Origin: Halorubrum sp. F4
GTDB taxonomy: Archaea > Halobacteriota > Halobacteria > Halobacteriales > Haloferacaceae
Direction: 5' to 3'
NCBI RefSeq assembly: GCF_027257195.1
Contig: NZ_JAPDFS010000002.1
Span: 208,344-272,343 of the forward strand
DNA: 64,000 bases
Part shown: positions 45,897 to 54,761 of the stretch, piece after piece
Position numbering within the stretch: the stretch's first letter is position 1
Layout of the letters: each line of letters opens with the position of its first letter
The notes under the pieces: generated by a model
The model's database searches: none
The model's input: the letters and a program-made list of their open reading frames with translations, nothing else
Told to the model about the DNA's origin: nothing
Translations under genes and position numbers: made by a program

Positions 45897-46544
45897 GTGA
45901 GCGACACGGTCCTGATTCCCGGCGGCCGCGACGTGCGCGCGACGCTCGATACCGCCGGCAGCGACGGCTCCGCCGCGGCCGGCACGGCCGACGCGACCGT
46001 CGACGCCGTCGTGGTCGCGTGTCCGCCACACCCACGCCACGGCGGCCACCGCGGCGACGGGCGGCTGACCGCGGTCTCCGACGCCCTGACCGCCCGCGGG
46101 ATCGACTGCCTCCGGTTCGACTACGGCGAGTACGACGAGGGGTACGGTGAGTGTACTGACGCCGACAACGCCGTCGGCTGGGCGCTCGATCGGTACGAGC
46201 GGGTCGGACTGTTCGGCTACTCGTTCGGCGGCACCGTCGCGCTCGTCACGGCCGGTTCGCGGCCGGAGCTCGCCGGCGTCTGCGCGCTCGCGCCCACCGC
46301 GCGGCTGAACCCCGATGTCGACGCGGTCGCCGCCCTCGACGACCTCGCGACGCGCGGGGCGCCCGTCCGCGTCGTGTACGCGACTCGCGACTCGACCGCC
46401 GACTGGGAGCCCGTCGTCGAGCGGGCGGAAGAACTGGGCGTCGAGACGGTTGAGTTCGAGTCGGACCACTTCTTCGTCGGCCGTACCGACGACGTCGCCG
46501 GCGCGGTCGCCGACTTCCTCGCGCCGCGGCTCCGCGCGGAGTGA
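45897..46544 (+). CDS. Alpha/beta hydrolase
   Basis: 215 aa. Nucleophile elbow GYSFGG with the active Ser (about 110), an early CPPHPRHGGHRGDGR oxyanion region, and a C-terminal His in SDHFFVGR. Similar to dienelactone-hydrolase/YqiA-like esterases; substrate unknown. Starts with GTG 13 bp after the upstream gene, so cotranscription is likely. Confidence 0.85.
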   Translation: MSDTVLIPGGRDVRATLDTAGSDGSAAAGTADATVDAVVVACPPHPRHGGHRGDGRLTAVSDALTARGIDCLRFDYGEYDEGYGECTDADNAVGWALDRYERVGLFGYSFGGTVALVTAGSRPELAGVCALAPTARLNPDVDAVAALDDLATRGAPVRVVYATRDSTADWEPVVERAEELGVETVEFESDHFFVGRTDDVAGAVADFLAPRLRAE

Positions 46545-46595
46545 CCGTCGACGCCGCGAGCCCCGGAGCGAGAACCCGTCGCGGGCCGGCCACGG

Positions 46596-47111
46596 TCACC
46601 GCAGCCCGTCGATCAACTCCGCGGCCATCCGCTCGCCGCGGGCGGGGTCGTACCCCTCCATCCGGAGGTGTGCGAGCGGGGCCACGTACGGGTTCCGCTC
46701 CCAGTGGGCCCACACTTCCGTCGAGCCGTCGGCGGTCGGGAACAGCCGGACGTGGACCTGCCAGTCGCCGGTGAGTCCCTCCGGGCGGTGGACGAAGCTG
46801 CCGACCTCGTGGACCGTTTCTCCGTCGCGGTCGTACGCGTGGAAGTACGCGCGGACCAGCTCCGAGAAGCCGCACTCGGAGAGTCGCTCGCGGGTCTCCG
46901 CCGGGGTGATCGGCAGGGTACCGGCGTACTCGTCCGTGGGCGGCGGCAGCACCTGTACGTGATCGGGTACGCCCTCGTCGGGCAACTGCGCGAGCAGTCT
47001 CCCGACCGCGATCCGGACCCGCCAGAACCCGATGAGACGCCCGAGGAGGAACCCGATCGGGAGGATCGTGAGAAGCAGTCGGCGTCGCCGGCGCGTCAGG
47101 ACCGGGCGCAT
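46596..47111 (-). CDS. Membrane-anchored protein of unknown function
   Basis: 171 aa. An N-terminal basic patch (RRRRR) and one hydrophobic helix (about 12-32) are followed by a soluble domain with Trp/Tyr-rich strands (GDWQVHVRLFPTADGSTEVW). No family recognised. It begins 3 bp after the TFS stop, so it shares the TFS transcript. Confidence 0.7.
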   Translation of the reverse strand: MRPVLTRRRRRLLLTILPIGFLLGRLIGFWRVRIAVGRLLAQLPDEGVPDHVQVLPPPTDEYAGTLPITPAETRERLSECGFSELVRAYFHAYDRDGETVHEVGSFVHRPEGLTGDWQVHVRLFPTADGSTEVWAHWERNPYVAPLAHLRMEGYDPARGERMAAELIDGLR

Positions 47112-47114
47112 CGC

Positions 47115-47444
47115 TCAGTTGTACCCGCGCCAGCGGCGGCCGCACTCCTTGCATTTAAAGAATCGGGTGGGGGGCTCGTCGGCCGCGCCGGTCTGTTTGA
47201 TCGTGTACCACGCCTCGTCGTGGCCGCACGCCTCACAGACGACGTCGGTGGCGGTCGGCTTCCCCTCGAAGTTCGCGCCCTCCTCCGTCTCGATCACCTC
47301 CTCGCCGGTCTGTTCGGTGGTCGACTCGAACCGCTCGGCGAGCTCCTCGTCGCGCTCGGTGGTCGCCCCGCAGTCGTCGTTTTGACACACCATCACGCCG
47401 TCCCGCGAGACCATCATCGAACCGCAGTCGTCACAGAACTGCAT
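47115..47444 (-). CDS. tfs: Transcription factor S (archaeal TFIIS/RPA12-like)
   Basis: 109 aa. N-terminal zinc ribbon C4-x2-C7...C20-x4-C25, an acidic linker, and a C-terminal ribbon VVCEACGHDEAWYTIKQTG with CKEC. The catalytic acidic pair lies in AADEPPTRFFKC. It stimulates transcript cleavage by stalled RNA polymerase. Confidence 0.95.
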   Translation of the reverse strand: MQFCDDCGSMMVSRDGVMVCQNDDCGATTERDEELAERFESTTEQTGEEVIETEEGANFEGKPTATDVVCEACGHDEAWYTIKQTGAADEPPTRFFKCKECGRRWRGYN

Positions 47445-47503
47445 CTCCCGACGCTACGGCTCGGACACGTTTATCTTCCCTGTTGATCACGCTCGTCTCC
47501 GAG

Positions 47504-48067
47504 TCACTCGTCGATCCGGCCGTGCCGATCGAATCGAGGACCCTCGTCCGTCACCATCGGACAGTCGCGGAGGCGGAACTCCTCGAAGCCGATAGCCTCG
47601 AGTATCGACGCGTCCTCGTGAGTACAGGCGGTCTCCGGCGGCTCAGCGAAGTACGGACACCGGTGACAGTACGTCCGTTTGTCGACGACGTGGTCGGTCG
47701 CCTCGCGCGGATCCGCCTCCGGGACCTCTACGCCCTCATCGAGGTCGTCGGGACCCGCCTCCAACGCGTCCCAGACGCCGTCGACGTCGACCTCGTCGAC
47801 CTCCATCCGCTCGAACGGGTCGTCGCCGGCTCCCACGGGCTCCGGATCGTCCTCGAGTTCCGCGAACGGATCGGCGGCGGTCCGCTCCGTCTCGCCCGTC
47901 CCGTCCGGTCCGGTGAAGAGGCCCTCGCCGCGGTCGGCGTCGATCCCGTCGAACGGCTCGTCGTCCAGTACGTCGGTCTCCTCGATCGAGTCGTCGTCCA
48001 GTACGTCGACCTCGTCGTCAGATCGATCGGTCGGGTCCCCGGATCGATCGGTCGGGTCGTCACTCAT
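47504..48067 (-). CDS. Acidic haloarchaeal protein with C-terminal four-Cys motif
   Basis: 187 aa. Residues 1-125 are acidic and disordered, with a DPTDRSG/DPTDRSD repeat at the start. The tail holds TYCHRCPYFAEPPETACTHE and RLRDCPMV, a likely zinc or Fe-S site (C-x2-C...C...C). Function unknown. It overlaps the upstream coiled-coil gene by 4 bp. Confidence 0.75.
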   Translation of the reverse strand: MSDDPTDRSGDPTDRSDDEVDVLDDDSIEETDVLDDEPFDGIDADRGEGLFTGPDGTGETERTAADPFAELEDDPEPVGAGDDPFERMEVDEVDVDGVWDALEAGPDDLDEGVEVPEADPREATDHVVDKRTYCHRCPYFAEPPETACTHEDASILEAIGFEEFRLRDCPMVTDEGPRFDRHGRIDE

Positions 48068-49089
48068 CGTCCGCCCCGATCGGTCCCGCCGTTCGGTTCG
48101 TCGTCGCGACGGATCCCCTCACCGCTCGCTTCCCCGCCGCTTGCTTCCCCGCCGCTCGCTTCACCGTCACCCGTGCTCGACTCCGGTGGCGTCCCGTCCC
48201 CGGGACCCGACGAGGAACGGGCCGGTTCGTCCGGGGCCACGTCACCCTCGAGTGCGGGCCTGTCGTCGACGGTCAGCGTCGAGCGCCGGTAGAACCGGTC
48301 CGCGGGGTCGAGATCGTCGAACCGGGCCTCACAGAAGGGACACTCGGGAGTCGAGAGCAGCGAGAGCCGGACCGTGTTCTCACACCCGCCGCAGTCGGCC
48401 TTCCGAACCCCGTGCCGGTTCGCCGTCCGGAGGAGCGTATCGAGCCGCTCCTGGTCGGCGCGGTCCCGTCGAACCGCTCGGAGCTCGCGCTGCGTCCGGA
48501 CGACCGCGCTCGCGACCCGCGAGAGCTTCTCCGAACGGTCCTCATCCGCCGCCGTCAACTCCTCGAGACGGTCCTCGGCGGTCGAGAGGCGTTCCTCCGC
48601 GTTCGCGACGCGATCGTCGACCGCGCCGACGTCGGTCTCGACGGCCGTCACCGTCGCGTCGAGCCGATCGAGCGCCTCCTCGACCGACTCGATCCGCGTC
48701 TCCGCGCCGTCGAGTCGCTCCGCGGCGGTCTCCAGGTCGGCCGCGACGGTCTCCAGTCGCTCGGCCGTCTCGGGATGTTCGTGGTCCGCCTCGGCTTTCC
48801 CCTCCAGATCGCGATAGAGCCGGACGAACCGCTCGCGGAGGTCCTCGACGTCCTCGTCGACCGACGAGCCGAGCGATTCGAGCTCCGAACGCACCGAGTC
48901 GATCGATCCCTCCAGGCGATCGGTCGTCTCGCGCAGGTCCACGAGCGCGGCACGGATCTCGGCGATCTCCTCGGGGGGCGACGCGCCGTGACCGTCGCTC
49001 CCGGGAGCCGCGGCCTCCACCCCGTCTCCCCCGTCGGTGGCGCCCTCGACCGATCCCTCGACGGTCCCCTCGCCGTCGGGATCGCTCAT
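48064..49089 (-). CDS. Coiled-coil protein with C-terminal zinc ribbon
   Basis: 341 aa. After an acidic start, residues about 45-225 form a long coiled coil with heptad-like E/L/R repeats (DLRETTDRLEGSIDSVRSEL and similar). A zinc ribbon follows (DCGGCENTVRLSLLSTPECP, C-x2-C...C-x2-C), then a low-complexity Gly/Glu/Ser tail with repeats. It is the middle gene of a three-gene set with a KaiC-like ATPase (49173-50009) and the Cys protein, suggesting a scaffold. The longer upstream in-frame extension overlaps the ATPase gene and is rejected. Confidence 0.8.
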   Translation of the reverse strand: MSDPDGEGTVEGSVEGATDGGDGVEAAAPGSDGHGASPPEEIAEIRAALVDLRETTDRLEGSIDSVRSELESLGSSVDEDVEDLRERFVRLYRDLEGKAEADHEHPETAERLETVAADLETAAERLDGAETRIESVEEALDRLDATVTAVETDVGAVDDRVANAEERLSTAEDRLEELTAADEDRSEKLSRVASAVVRTQRELRAVRRDRADQERLDTLLRTANRHGVRKADCGGCENTVRLSLLSTPECPFCEARFDDLDPADRFYRRSTLTVDDRPALEGDVAPDEPARSSSGPGDGTPPESSTGDGEASGGEASGGEASGEGIRRDDEPNGGTDRGGR

Positions 49090-49172
49090 CGAGATGTCCT
49101 CCGCATCTACGCCACCTTCGGCGGCGAGGCTTAAGTAACCTGTCGCGCGGTTCGCCGGATCCGTTGAACTCC

Positions 49173-50009
49173 TCACCGGATCTTTCGAACGTCGCTGATG
49201 TCGAAGCCGCCGTCGTGGACTTCGGTCTCGAACCGGACGATGTTCTCCGCCTCGAGCCGCGAGAGGACGCCGCGGAACTCCCGGACGAACATGGTCCGAG
49301 CGCGCTTCGACCCGCCGCTCTCCCACGTGAACTGGAGCGTGCCGCCGGCGGCGTCCATCAGCGTGCCGAACTCCCGGTCCGAGAGCGCGTCCGCGTTGAC
49401 CAACACCAGGATCAGTCCCTGCCACCGGGTGGCGGCCTTCTTCAATCCCTTCATCACCATCGCGATGTCGCTCCACTCCATGTCGTCGGAGGCGGCGGAG
49501 ACGAGGTCGGTCACGGAGTCGATACAGACGACGTTGCCGGCGGCGTGGTCGGTCAGATAGTCGCCGAAGGCGGTGAGCACGTCGTCGTAGCGACCGTGTT
49601 CGCCGAGGTCCGCGATCGTCGTCGTCTCCCCCTCGTACCACTCCCGCGGGACCGGACTGAGCTGGAAGAACTCGGGCGAGAGGTCGCGGAACTCGATCCC
49701 CTCGACCGCGGCGTCGACGACCTCCTCCGCCAGCGTGTACTCCATCTCCCTCGTCAGCGCCTCCTCGCCGGCGGTGAACGAGAGATAGTGGACCGCCGGC
49801 GGGACCTCCCCGTCGCCGGGGAGATCGCCGTAGTAGAGGTCGAACAGCTCCTCGTCGGTCCGACCGAGGGCGTTCATCGCCGCGCTCGTGTAGAGGAACT
49901 CCCGCGCGCCGGCCCCCGACTCGCCGGCGAGCAGGACCACGCTTCCGGGGGGCGCGCCGCCGTCCAGGATCGAATCCAGTCGGGCGACGCCGAACGGGAC
50001 ACTCGACAT
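49173..50009 (-). CDS. KaiC/RAD55-like RecA-fold ATPase with degenerate Walker A
   Basis: 278 aa. The P-loop region reads LLAGESGAGAREFL: the invariant Lys and Ser/Thr of GxxGxGK(S/T) are Arg and Glu. Walker B NVVCIDSVTDL and the later strands are kept. ATP hydrolysis is doubtful; a regulatory or scaffold role is more likely. The start gives MSSVPFGVARLDSIL, the usual RecA-family beginning. It leads the coiled-coil and Cys-protein genes on the same strand. Confidence 0.82.
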   Translation of the reverse strand: MSSVPFGVARLDSILDGGAPPGSVVLLAGESGAGAREFLYTSAAMNALGRTDEELFDLYYGDLPGDGEVPPAVHYLSFTAGEEALTREMEYTLAEEVVDAAVEGIEFRDLSPEFFQLSPVPREWYEGETTTIADLGEHGRYDDVLTAFGDYLTDHAAGNVVCIDSVTDLVSAASDDMEWSDIAMVMKGLKKAATRWQGLILVLVNADALSDREFGTLMDAAGGTLQFTWESGGSKRARTMFVREFRGVLSRLEAENIVRFETEVHDGGFDISDVRKIR

Positions 50010-50091
50010 ACCTCGGTACGGGTCGCGGGCCCGCTTAGTGTTGTCCCTCGTCGTCCAGTCGGCGCGGCCGCGATCCCGTCGTGGTCCCCGT

Positions 50092-51120
50092 TCAGCCGTC
50101 GACCCGTGCACCCTCGTTCGTGGCCCGGACGACGGCGACGTTTCCGGCGACGCCCGCGGTCTCGAGCGCGTTGTCGCCAGCCTCCCTCGCCGCGCCGGCG
50201 TGGTCCGCGTCGGTGACCCCGTAGACGACGGGACCCCAGGAGGACTGTCCGGCCCCGAAGATCGCCGGCGACGCCGACAGCGCCGCTACCACGTCGCCGA
50301 CGGGCGAGCGGTAGACGCCGCCCTGCTCGTCGGCGTACCACGCGCCGTTGAGCCGTCCCACCGACGCGACAGCCGATCCGAACGTCTCCGCCCGGCCCGC
50401 GGCGATGGCGGGCAGCACCTGGCGTGTAACGATCCCGGCGATACGGTCGGCAAGCCCCGGCTCCGCCCGCTCGACGGCCGCCCGCATCGAGGCGTCCTCG
50501 CTCTCCCCGTTTCGTCCCGGCCCCGCGTCCGGTCGGACGAGCAGGAACCGCCAGTCGTCGGGGACTCGGTGGCGTGCGGCGACCGGCGGCACCCGCCACT
50601 CCCCGTCGTCCGGGCGGTCGGTGGTGAACCGCGCGGTCGGGTGGCCGGCGTCGAGGACGAACCCGCCCGCCTCGAAGGCCGCGACGCCGACCCCGGAGCG
50701 ACCCCCCCGTCCCAGCGCGGGAGCCCGCTCCCGGACCGCAGGGTCCATCCCGTACGCCCGGGCGATCGCTGCCAGCGTCGTCGCGGCCAGCTGGGTCCCG
50801 CTCCCCAACCCCGCGTGTCGGGGGAGCGAGGCGTGAACCGTGACGGTCGCGCCCGGAACGCCGAGGAGGCCGGCGGCGGTCGCGGCGTACTCGCGGACGT
50901 CATTGTGGAGCGCGCTCGCGACGGCGGACGCGGAGCGACTCCCGACGGCCTCCGCCGCTTCGTCCCGGACCCTCACCGCGACCGACTCGGCCGGCGTCGC
51001 CTCGATCTCCACGCGCGGCTCCGCGAGCGCCAGCCCGACCGCGCCGTACAGCCGCTCGTGTGAGAGGCTGAGGTTACAGAAGCCGAAGTGAAGCCGTGCG
51101 CCGGCGCTCGCGAGTGCCAT
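50092..51120 (-). CDS. Beta-RFAP synthase-like GHMP-superfamily protein
   Basis: 342 aa. SAGARLHFGFCNLS start, the GHMP glycine-rich loop PRHAGLGSGTQLA, and GAGQSSWGPVVYG. It resembles beta-ribofuranosylaminobenzene 5'-phosphate synthase (MptG), the first committed step to methanopterin. Haloarchaea are thought to use folate, and folD is in this window, so the product may serve another pterin or a different GHMP reaction. It overlaps no neighbour. Confidence 0.8.
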   Translation of the reverse strand: MALASAGARLHFGFCNLSLSHERLYGAVGLALAEPRVEIEATPAESVAVRVRDEAAEAVGSRSASAVASALHNDVREYAATAAGLLGVPGATVTVHASLPRHAGLGSGTQLAATTLAAIARAYGMDPAVRERAPALGRGGRSGVGVAAFEAGGFVLDAGHPTARFTTDRPDDGEWRVPPVAARHRVPDDWRFLLVRPDAGPGRNGESEDASMRAAVERAEPGLADRIAGIVTRQVLPAIAAGRAETFGSAVASVGRLNGAWYADEQGGVYRSPVGDVVAALSASPAIFGAGQSSWGPVVYGVTDADHAGAAREAGDNALETAGVAGNVAVVRATNEGARVDG

Positions 51121-51308
51121 CGTCGTCTCCGCGTTCGGTCCGGATACCTAAAAGGAACCGAGACGGTGGCGAAAACCGCCGTCGTGGACGGGACGGGCTT
51201 CGATCGTCGTCGCTTCGCCGCGATCAGCGACGTTGCGGTCGGCGATGCCGCGGCCGATCTCGAGCCCGTTTCCGAACCCATTAGTCGCTCGAGCGCCCAT
51301 CCCGGGAC

Positions 51309-52148
51309 ATGTCTTCTCCGGAGCAGTCGGCCGATAGCGTGGCTCGAGCGAACGGGATGCCGGTCCTCGGGCTCGGTACCTGGGAGAACGAGAACCCGGA
51401 ACAGTGTGCCGAGAGCGTCAGAATCGCCCTCGAGACGGGGTACCGTCACGTCGACACCGCACAGGCGTACGGCAACGAGTCGGCGGTCGGTCGGGGGATC
51501 GCCGCCGCCGACGTCGACCGCGAGGACGTCTTTCTCGCCACCAAGGTGTGGACATCGAACCTCGCGTACGAGGACGTCATCGAGACGACCGAGGAGAGCC
51601 TCGAGAAGCTCGGCGTCGACGCGGTCGACCTGCTGTACGTCCACTGGCCGGCGGGCGCGTACGACCCCGAGGAGACGCTTCCGGCGTTTGACGAACTCCG
51701 CGACCGCGGACTGATAGAGCGCGTGGGCGTCTCGAACTTCGAGCCCGACCACGTCGAGCGGGCCATGGACGTCCTCGACGCCCCGATCTTCGCGAACCAG
51801 GTCGAGACGCACCCGTTCTGTAAGCAGACGGAGCTGCGCGCTCACGCCGAGGAACACGGCTACGAGATCGTCGGGTACTCGCCGCTCGCGCGCGGGACGG
51901 TGTTCGAGAACGACGTGATCGGCGAGATCGCCGCGGACCACGACGCCAGCGCGGCACGGGTCAGTCTGGCGTGGCTCCGCGAGAAGGGCGTGACGGCGAT
52001 CCCGAAGGCCACGAGCGAGAGTCACATCGCCGACAACTGGTCGAGCCGGGAGCTCGAGCTGACCGACGAGGAGATCGGCCGGATCGACGGGATCGAACGG
52101 TACGCCCGGGAGGTCCACCCGGACTTCGGCCCCGACGCCTGGGAGTAA
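51309..52148 (+). CDS. Aldo/keto reductase (second copy)
   Basis: 279 aa. Tetrad D49 (RHVDTAQAYGNE), Y54, K79 (ATKVW) and H112 or so in LLYVHWPAG; RVGVSNFEPDHV and TAIPKATSESH are present. NADPH-dependent carbonyl reductase, cytoplasmic. It resembles the 4770-5540 enzyme but has an extra N-terminal stretch, so the two are paralogues rather than a recent duplication. Confidence 0.92.
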   Translation: MSSPEQSADSVARANGMPVLGLGTWENENPEQCAESVRIALETGYRHVDTAQAYGNESAVGRGIAAADVDREDVFLATKVWTSNLAYEDVIETTEESLEKLGVDAVDLLYVHWPAGAYDPEETLPAFDELRDRGLIERVGVSNFEPDHVERAMDVLDAPIFANQVETHPFCKQTELRAHAEEHGYEIVGYSPLARGTVFENDVIGEIAADHDASAARVSLAWLREKGVTAIPKATSESHIADNWSSRELELTDEEIGRIDGIERYAREVHPDFGPDAWE

Positions 52149-52182
52149 GTGCCGGCCGGGACCCGCCGAATCGTCCGATCGA

Positions 52183-52425
52183 CTATCGCGTCTCGTCCGG
52201 CGAGACCGAGCAGGTGTCGACGCCGAGGAGTGAGTACAGTCCGCAAGTCTCGGTCGCCGCGGTACCGAGCATGACGAGCGCGACGACGCCGAGGATCGGC
52301 GACGCGATCGCGGGGAGCGGAGCGGCACCGGCGAGCGTCGCGAGCGAGACCGTTCCCAAGACCGCGCCGATCACGGTCCTGACGCGCTTGTCCGTGACTC
52401 CAACGTTCTTGTCGATACTACACAT
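52183..52425 (-). CDS. DUF2892-like small inner-membrane protein
   Basis: 80 aa from the ATG giving MCSIDKNVG; a GTG four codons earlier is possible. MCSIDKNVGVTDKRVRTVIG and the final TCGLYSLLGVDTC match the YgaP-type DUF2892 membrane helix pair, often linked to rhodanese/thiol chemistry. Two hydrophobic helices (about 20-37 and 42-60). No rhodanese is adjacent. Confidence 0.78.
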   Translation of the reverse strand: MCSIDKNVGVTDKRVRTVIGAVLGTVSLATLAGAAPLPAIASPILGVVALVMLGTAATETCGLYSLLGVDTCSVSPDETR

Positions 52426-52464
52426 TATTACTGGCACGGACTAAAGCCTGTCGACGGTCGGTCC

Positions 52465-52506
52465 GATGAGGTGACGTCGATGAAGTGGCGTCGATGAGGT
52501 GACGTG
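52465..52506. repeat. 14-bp tandem repeat, three copies
   Basis: Copies at 52465-52478, 52479-52492 and 52493-52506 of the form GATGARGTGRCGTS. It lies in the gap between the DUF2892 and UspA genes. Right of it (52545-52635) short ACCGTCAC/CACCGTCACCGG units recur. Probably slippage DNA, not coding. Confidence 0.75.
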
Positions 52507-52614
52507 GACGACGATCGCGCCGCGGCAGACGCTGACGAACGTCGACCGCGGACGACCGTCACGGAACGGTCGTCATCGAGTCGCCGTCCCCGAACCACCG
52601 TCACCGGATGACCG

Positions 52615-53046
52615 TCACCGAATCACCGTCACCGGAACCACCGCCTTGTCGACGACGCTCTTCGCGACGCTGCCGACGACCTGTTCGCGCTCCTCGGAGA
52701 GCCCGCGGTGTCCGACGAAGATCGCGTCGGCGTTGCTCTCGCCCGCGAACTCGGTGATCGCGTCCGCGGGTCGTCCGGTGAGCAGCTGCGTTTCGACGTC
52801 GATCTCGGTGGCCGCCTCGTCGGCGACGTCGTTCGCGACCGACCGTGCGTTCTCGAGGACGCGTTCGCCCTCCTCGACGGCCGCCTCCTCCCCGGGAAGG
52901 ACGAGCGTGCCGTCGATCAGTTCCGAGTCCGGCGTCAACACGTGAGCGACCACGAGCGTGGCGTCGAACGCGGCCGCCTGGCGCGCGGCGTATCGGACCG
53001 CTTCGTCACCCAGCGTGGACCCGTCGGTGGCTACGAGGTAACGCAT
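52615..53046 (-). CDS. Universal stress protein (UspA family)
   Basis: 143 aa. YLVATDGSTLGDEAVRYA start and the ATP-binding loop GHRGLSEEREQVVGSVAK near the C-terminus. Binds ATP; role in stress adaptation is family knowledge. The tandem-repeat tract directly after its stop may act as a 3' end. Confidence 0.92.
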   Translation of the reverse strand: MRYLVATDGSTLGDEAVRYAARQAAAFDATLVVAHVLTPDSELIDGTLVLPGEEAAVEEGERVLENARSVANDVADEAATEIDVETQLLTGRPADAITEFAGESNADAIFVGHRGLSEEREQVVGSVAKSVVDKAVVPVTVIR

Positions 53047-53129
53047 ACCTGATGGTTCCGCCGCGACCTACATAACTCCTGTCGGCCGTTCCCGAGTCGT
53101 GGCTCTCCGCGGGTCGGCCCTATCCTCCG

Positions 53130-53648
53130 CTACTCCCCGTCCCAGTAGCCGACGGCGTCCTCGGCGTCGTAGTAGCCCTCCAGCGAGCGCTCCTCCCGGC
53201 CGCCGGGCGGGGATCCGACGTACACGCCGAACGTCCCCGAGTCGGGATACACCGTGACGTCAGGTTCCACCATCGTCGAGATCGCGAGGTACCGGAGGGC
53301 ACCCTCCGAGTCGTTGATCACCCGATGCCCCCCGGATTCGTCGGCCGGGAGCGCGACGTACGTGCCCGACACGAGTTCGTGGGCTTCGTCCGTCCCGGTG
53401 TCGTCCGCTCCGGGTTCGTCCGCCACCGTCGCCAGCCGGATCGTACCGGTCCCCTCGAGGACGTATATCGCCTCCTCGTTCGCCGTGTGGTAGTGGAACG
53501 GCCACGACTTGCCCCCCGGCGGCAGCTCGTAGAGGCTACACCCGATCGCGTCGCCGCCGGCGGCCTCGCCCAGCTGCTTCCGCCTGAACCGTGCCTCGCC
53601 GCGGTCGGTCTCGGTCCACTCCAACTCGGCCTCGTTGACGCGTCCCAT
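53130..53648 (-). CDS. Cupin-domain protein
   Basis: 172 aa. Cupin motif 1 is FHYHTANEEAIYVLEGTG and motif 2 includes ADESGGHRVIND. A beta-barrel likely to bind a metal through the two His of HYH, the Glu and the later His. The ligand or reaction is unknown; similar proteins act on sugars or small acids. Confidence 0.87.
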   Translation of the reverse strand: MGRVNEAELEWTETDRGEARFRRKQLGEAAGGDAIGCSLYELPPGGKSWPFHYHTANEEAIYVLEGTGTIRLATVADEPGADDTGTDEAHELVSGTYVALPADESGGHRVINDSEGALRYLAISTMVEPDVTVYPDSGTFGVYVGSPPGGREERSLEGYYDAEDAVGYWDGE

Positions 53649-53829
53649 GGGTCGCCAACGGAACCGGCGGTGATAGTTCCGGGGGGCGGAGCCCGTCAGC
53701 GTCGTGGACCTTTATGCCCTACCCGCCCGAACCGGGCGACGTGATCCCCTCCACGACGACTCCTTCGAGTTCGCCCGCGGTCCCGTCACGGTCGCCCGCC
53801 AGCCCTTCGCGGTCGTTCTCCACTCGTCG

Positions 53830-54642
53830 ATGTATCTGACCCTGTTCGGGGGTCTCTTCGTCGGACTCGGTCTCGCGATGGCGTGGTACGGAGCCCGTCC
53901 GCTCGTCGTCCTTCCGCGGCTGCTCCGGACGGAGGTCCGCCGACCCGACGCGGTGACCGACGGCGGAGACGGCGAGTTCGTCGCGGTCCGCGGGACCGCG
54001 CGTGCGTCGGCGGAAACGCTCAGGAGCCCGTTCACCGGAACCGAGTGTCTCGGGTTCGAGTTCGAGGTCACCGAACGCCAGCCGTTCGGGATCGGGGTCC
54101 CGTGGTTCCACGCGCACCTCGACGACGGGATCGCCACCGCTCCGTTCTCGCTGGACGATCCGAACCACCCGAGCGTCCCCGATGATCCGAGCGTCCCCGA
54201 TGACCCGGGCGTCCTCGACGACGCGGCCGGCGGCCTCGCCGTCCGCCCGTCGTCGCGGCGGTTCTCGCTCGACACGGTCCCGACGGTCGTCCGCGTCGGC
54301 GCGGGAGAGACGCCCCCCGACCGGGTGCGCCGGTTCGTCGACGTCCGCGAGGGACTCGATCCGGTCGCCGGACGGATCGCGGCGATCCCCTTCCTCGGCG
54401 CTCGCCGCTACGTCGAGCGCCGGATCGACCCGGGCGAGGAGTATCTCGTCGCCGGCCGGATCGAACGCGACGGGCGCGGGGAGAACGGGACGACCGGGAT
54501 CGCGCTCTCCGGCGACCTCGTGATCACGGAGCGATCGATCCGTGGGTTCGTGCTCTCGAGACTCCGTCGAGCCGCGTTTCCCCTCCTCGTCGCGGTCGTG
54601 TTCGTGGTCGCGGGGCTGTGGGGGATCGCGATCGGGGCGTGA
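53830..54642 (+). CDS. Two-helix membrane protein with a GIDE/MULAN-like domain
   Basis: 270 aa from the ATG giving MYLTLFGGLFVGL. A first helix (about 2-22), a soluble beta-rich domain (about 40-235; VRGTARASAETLRSPFTGTE, CLGFEFEVTE) and a final helix (about 248-268) resemble the membrane domain of GIDE/MULAN E3 ligases, but no RING finger is present. A short DDPSVPDDP-type repeat interrupts the domain. An in-frame GTG 42 codons upstream would give a longer version. Function unknown. Confidence 0.65.
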   Translation: MYLTLFGGLFVGLGLAMAWYGARPLVVLPRLLRTEVRRPDAVTDGGDGEFVAVRGTARASAETLRSPFTGTECLGFEFEVTERQPFGIGVPWFHAHLDDGIATAPFSLDDPNHPSVPDDPSVPDDPGVLDDAAGGLAVRPSSRRFSLDTVPTVVRVGAGETPPDRVRRFVDVREGLDPVAGRIAAIPFLGARRYVERRIDPGEEYLVAGRIERDGRGENGTTGIALSGDLVITERSIRGFVLSRLRRAAFPLLVAVVFVVAGLWGIAIGA

Positions 54643-54728
54643 CGATGAGTCATGGACTTCCACCTCCGCTCCCGGCGAGTCTCCGGAACGACGATCTCGC
54701 CGGGCTTACAGATATATGAATAAAACGA

Positions 54729-54740
54729 AGATATATTGCG
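54729..54740 (+). promoter_or_regulatory. TATA box of the HTH/TumE-like pair
   Basis: ATATAT at 54731-54736 is 26-31 bp before the GTG at 54762, giving a leaderless start. The 54700-54740 stretch is distinctly AT-rich, with AGATATAT present twice. Confidence 0.5.
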
Positions 54741-54761
54741 AAACGTCCCATACGGACCGTC

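Noticed and set aside
48107-48180. Short direct repeats considered as a CRISPR-like array
   Set aside because: They are 15-bp in-frame repeats coding for GGEAS units in the coiled-coil protein tail; there are no spacers.
52465-52640. Repeat tract considered as a CRISPR array or an origin
   Set aside because: Units are only 12-14 bp and contiguous, without unique spacers; no cas or orc1/cdc6 gene is nearby.
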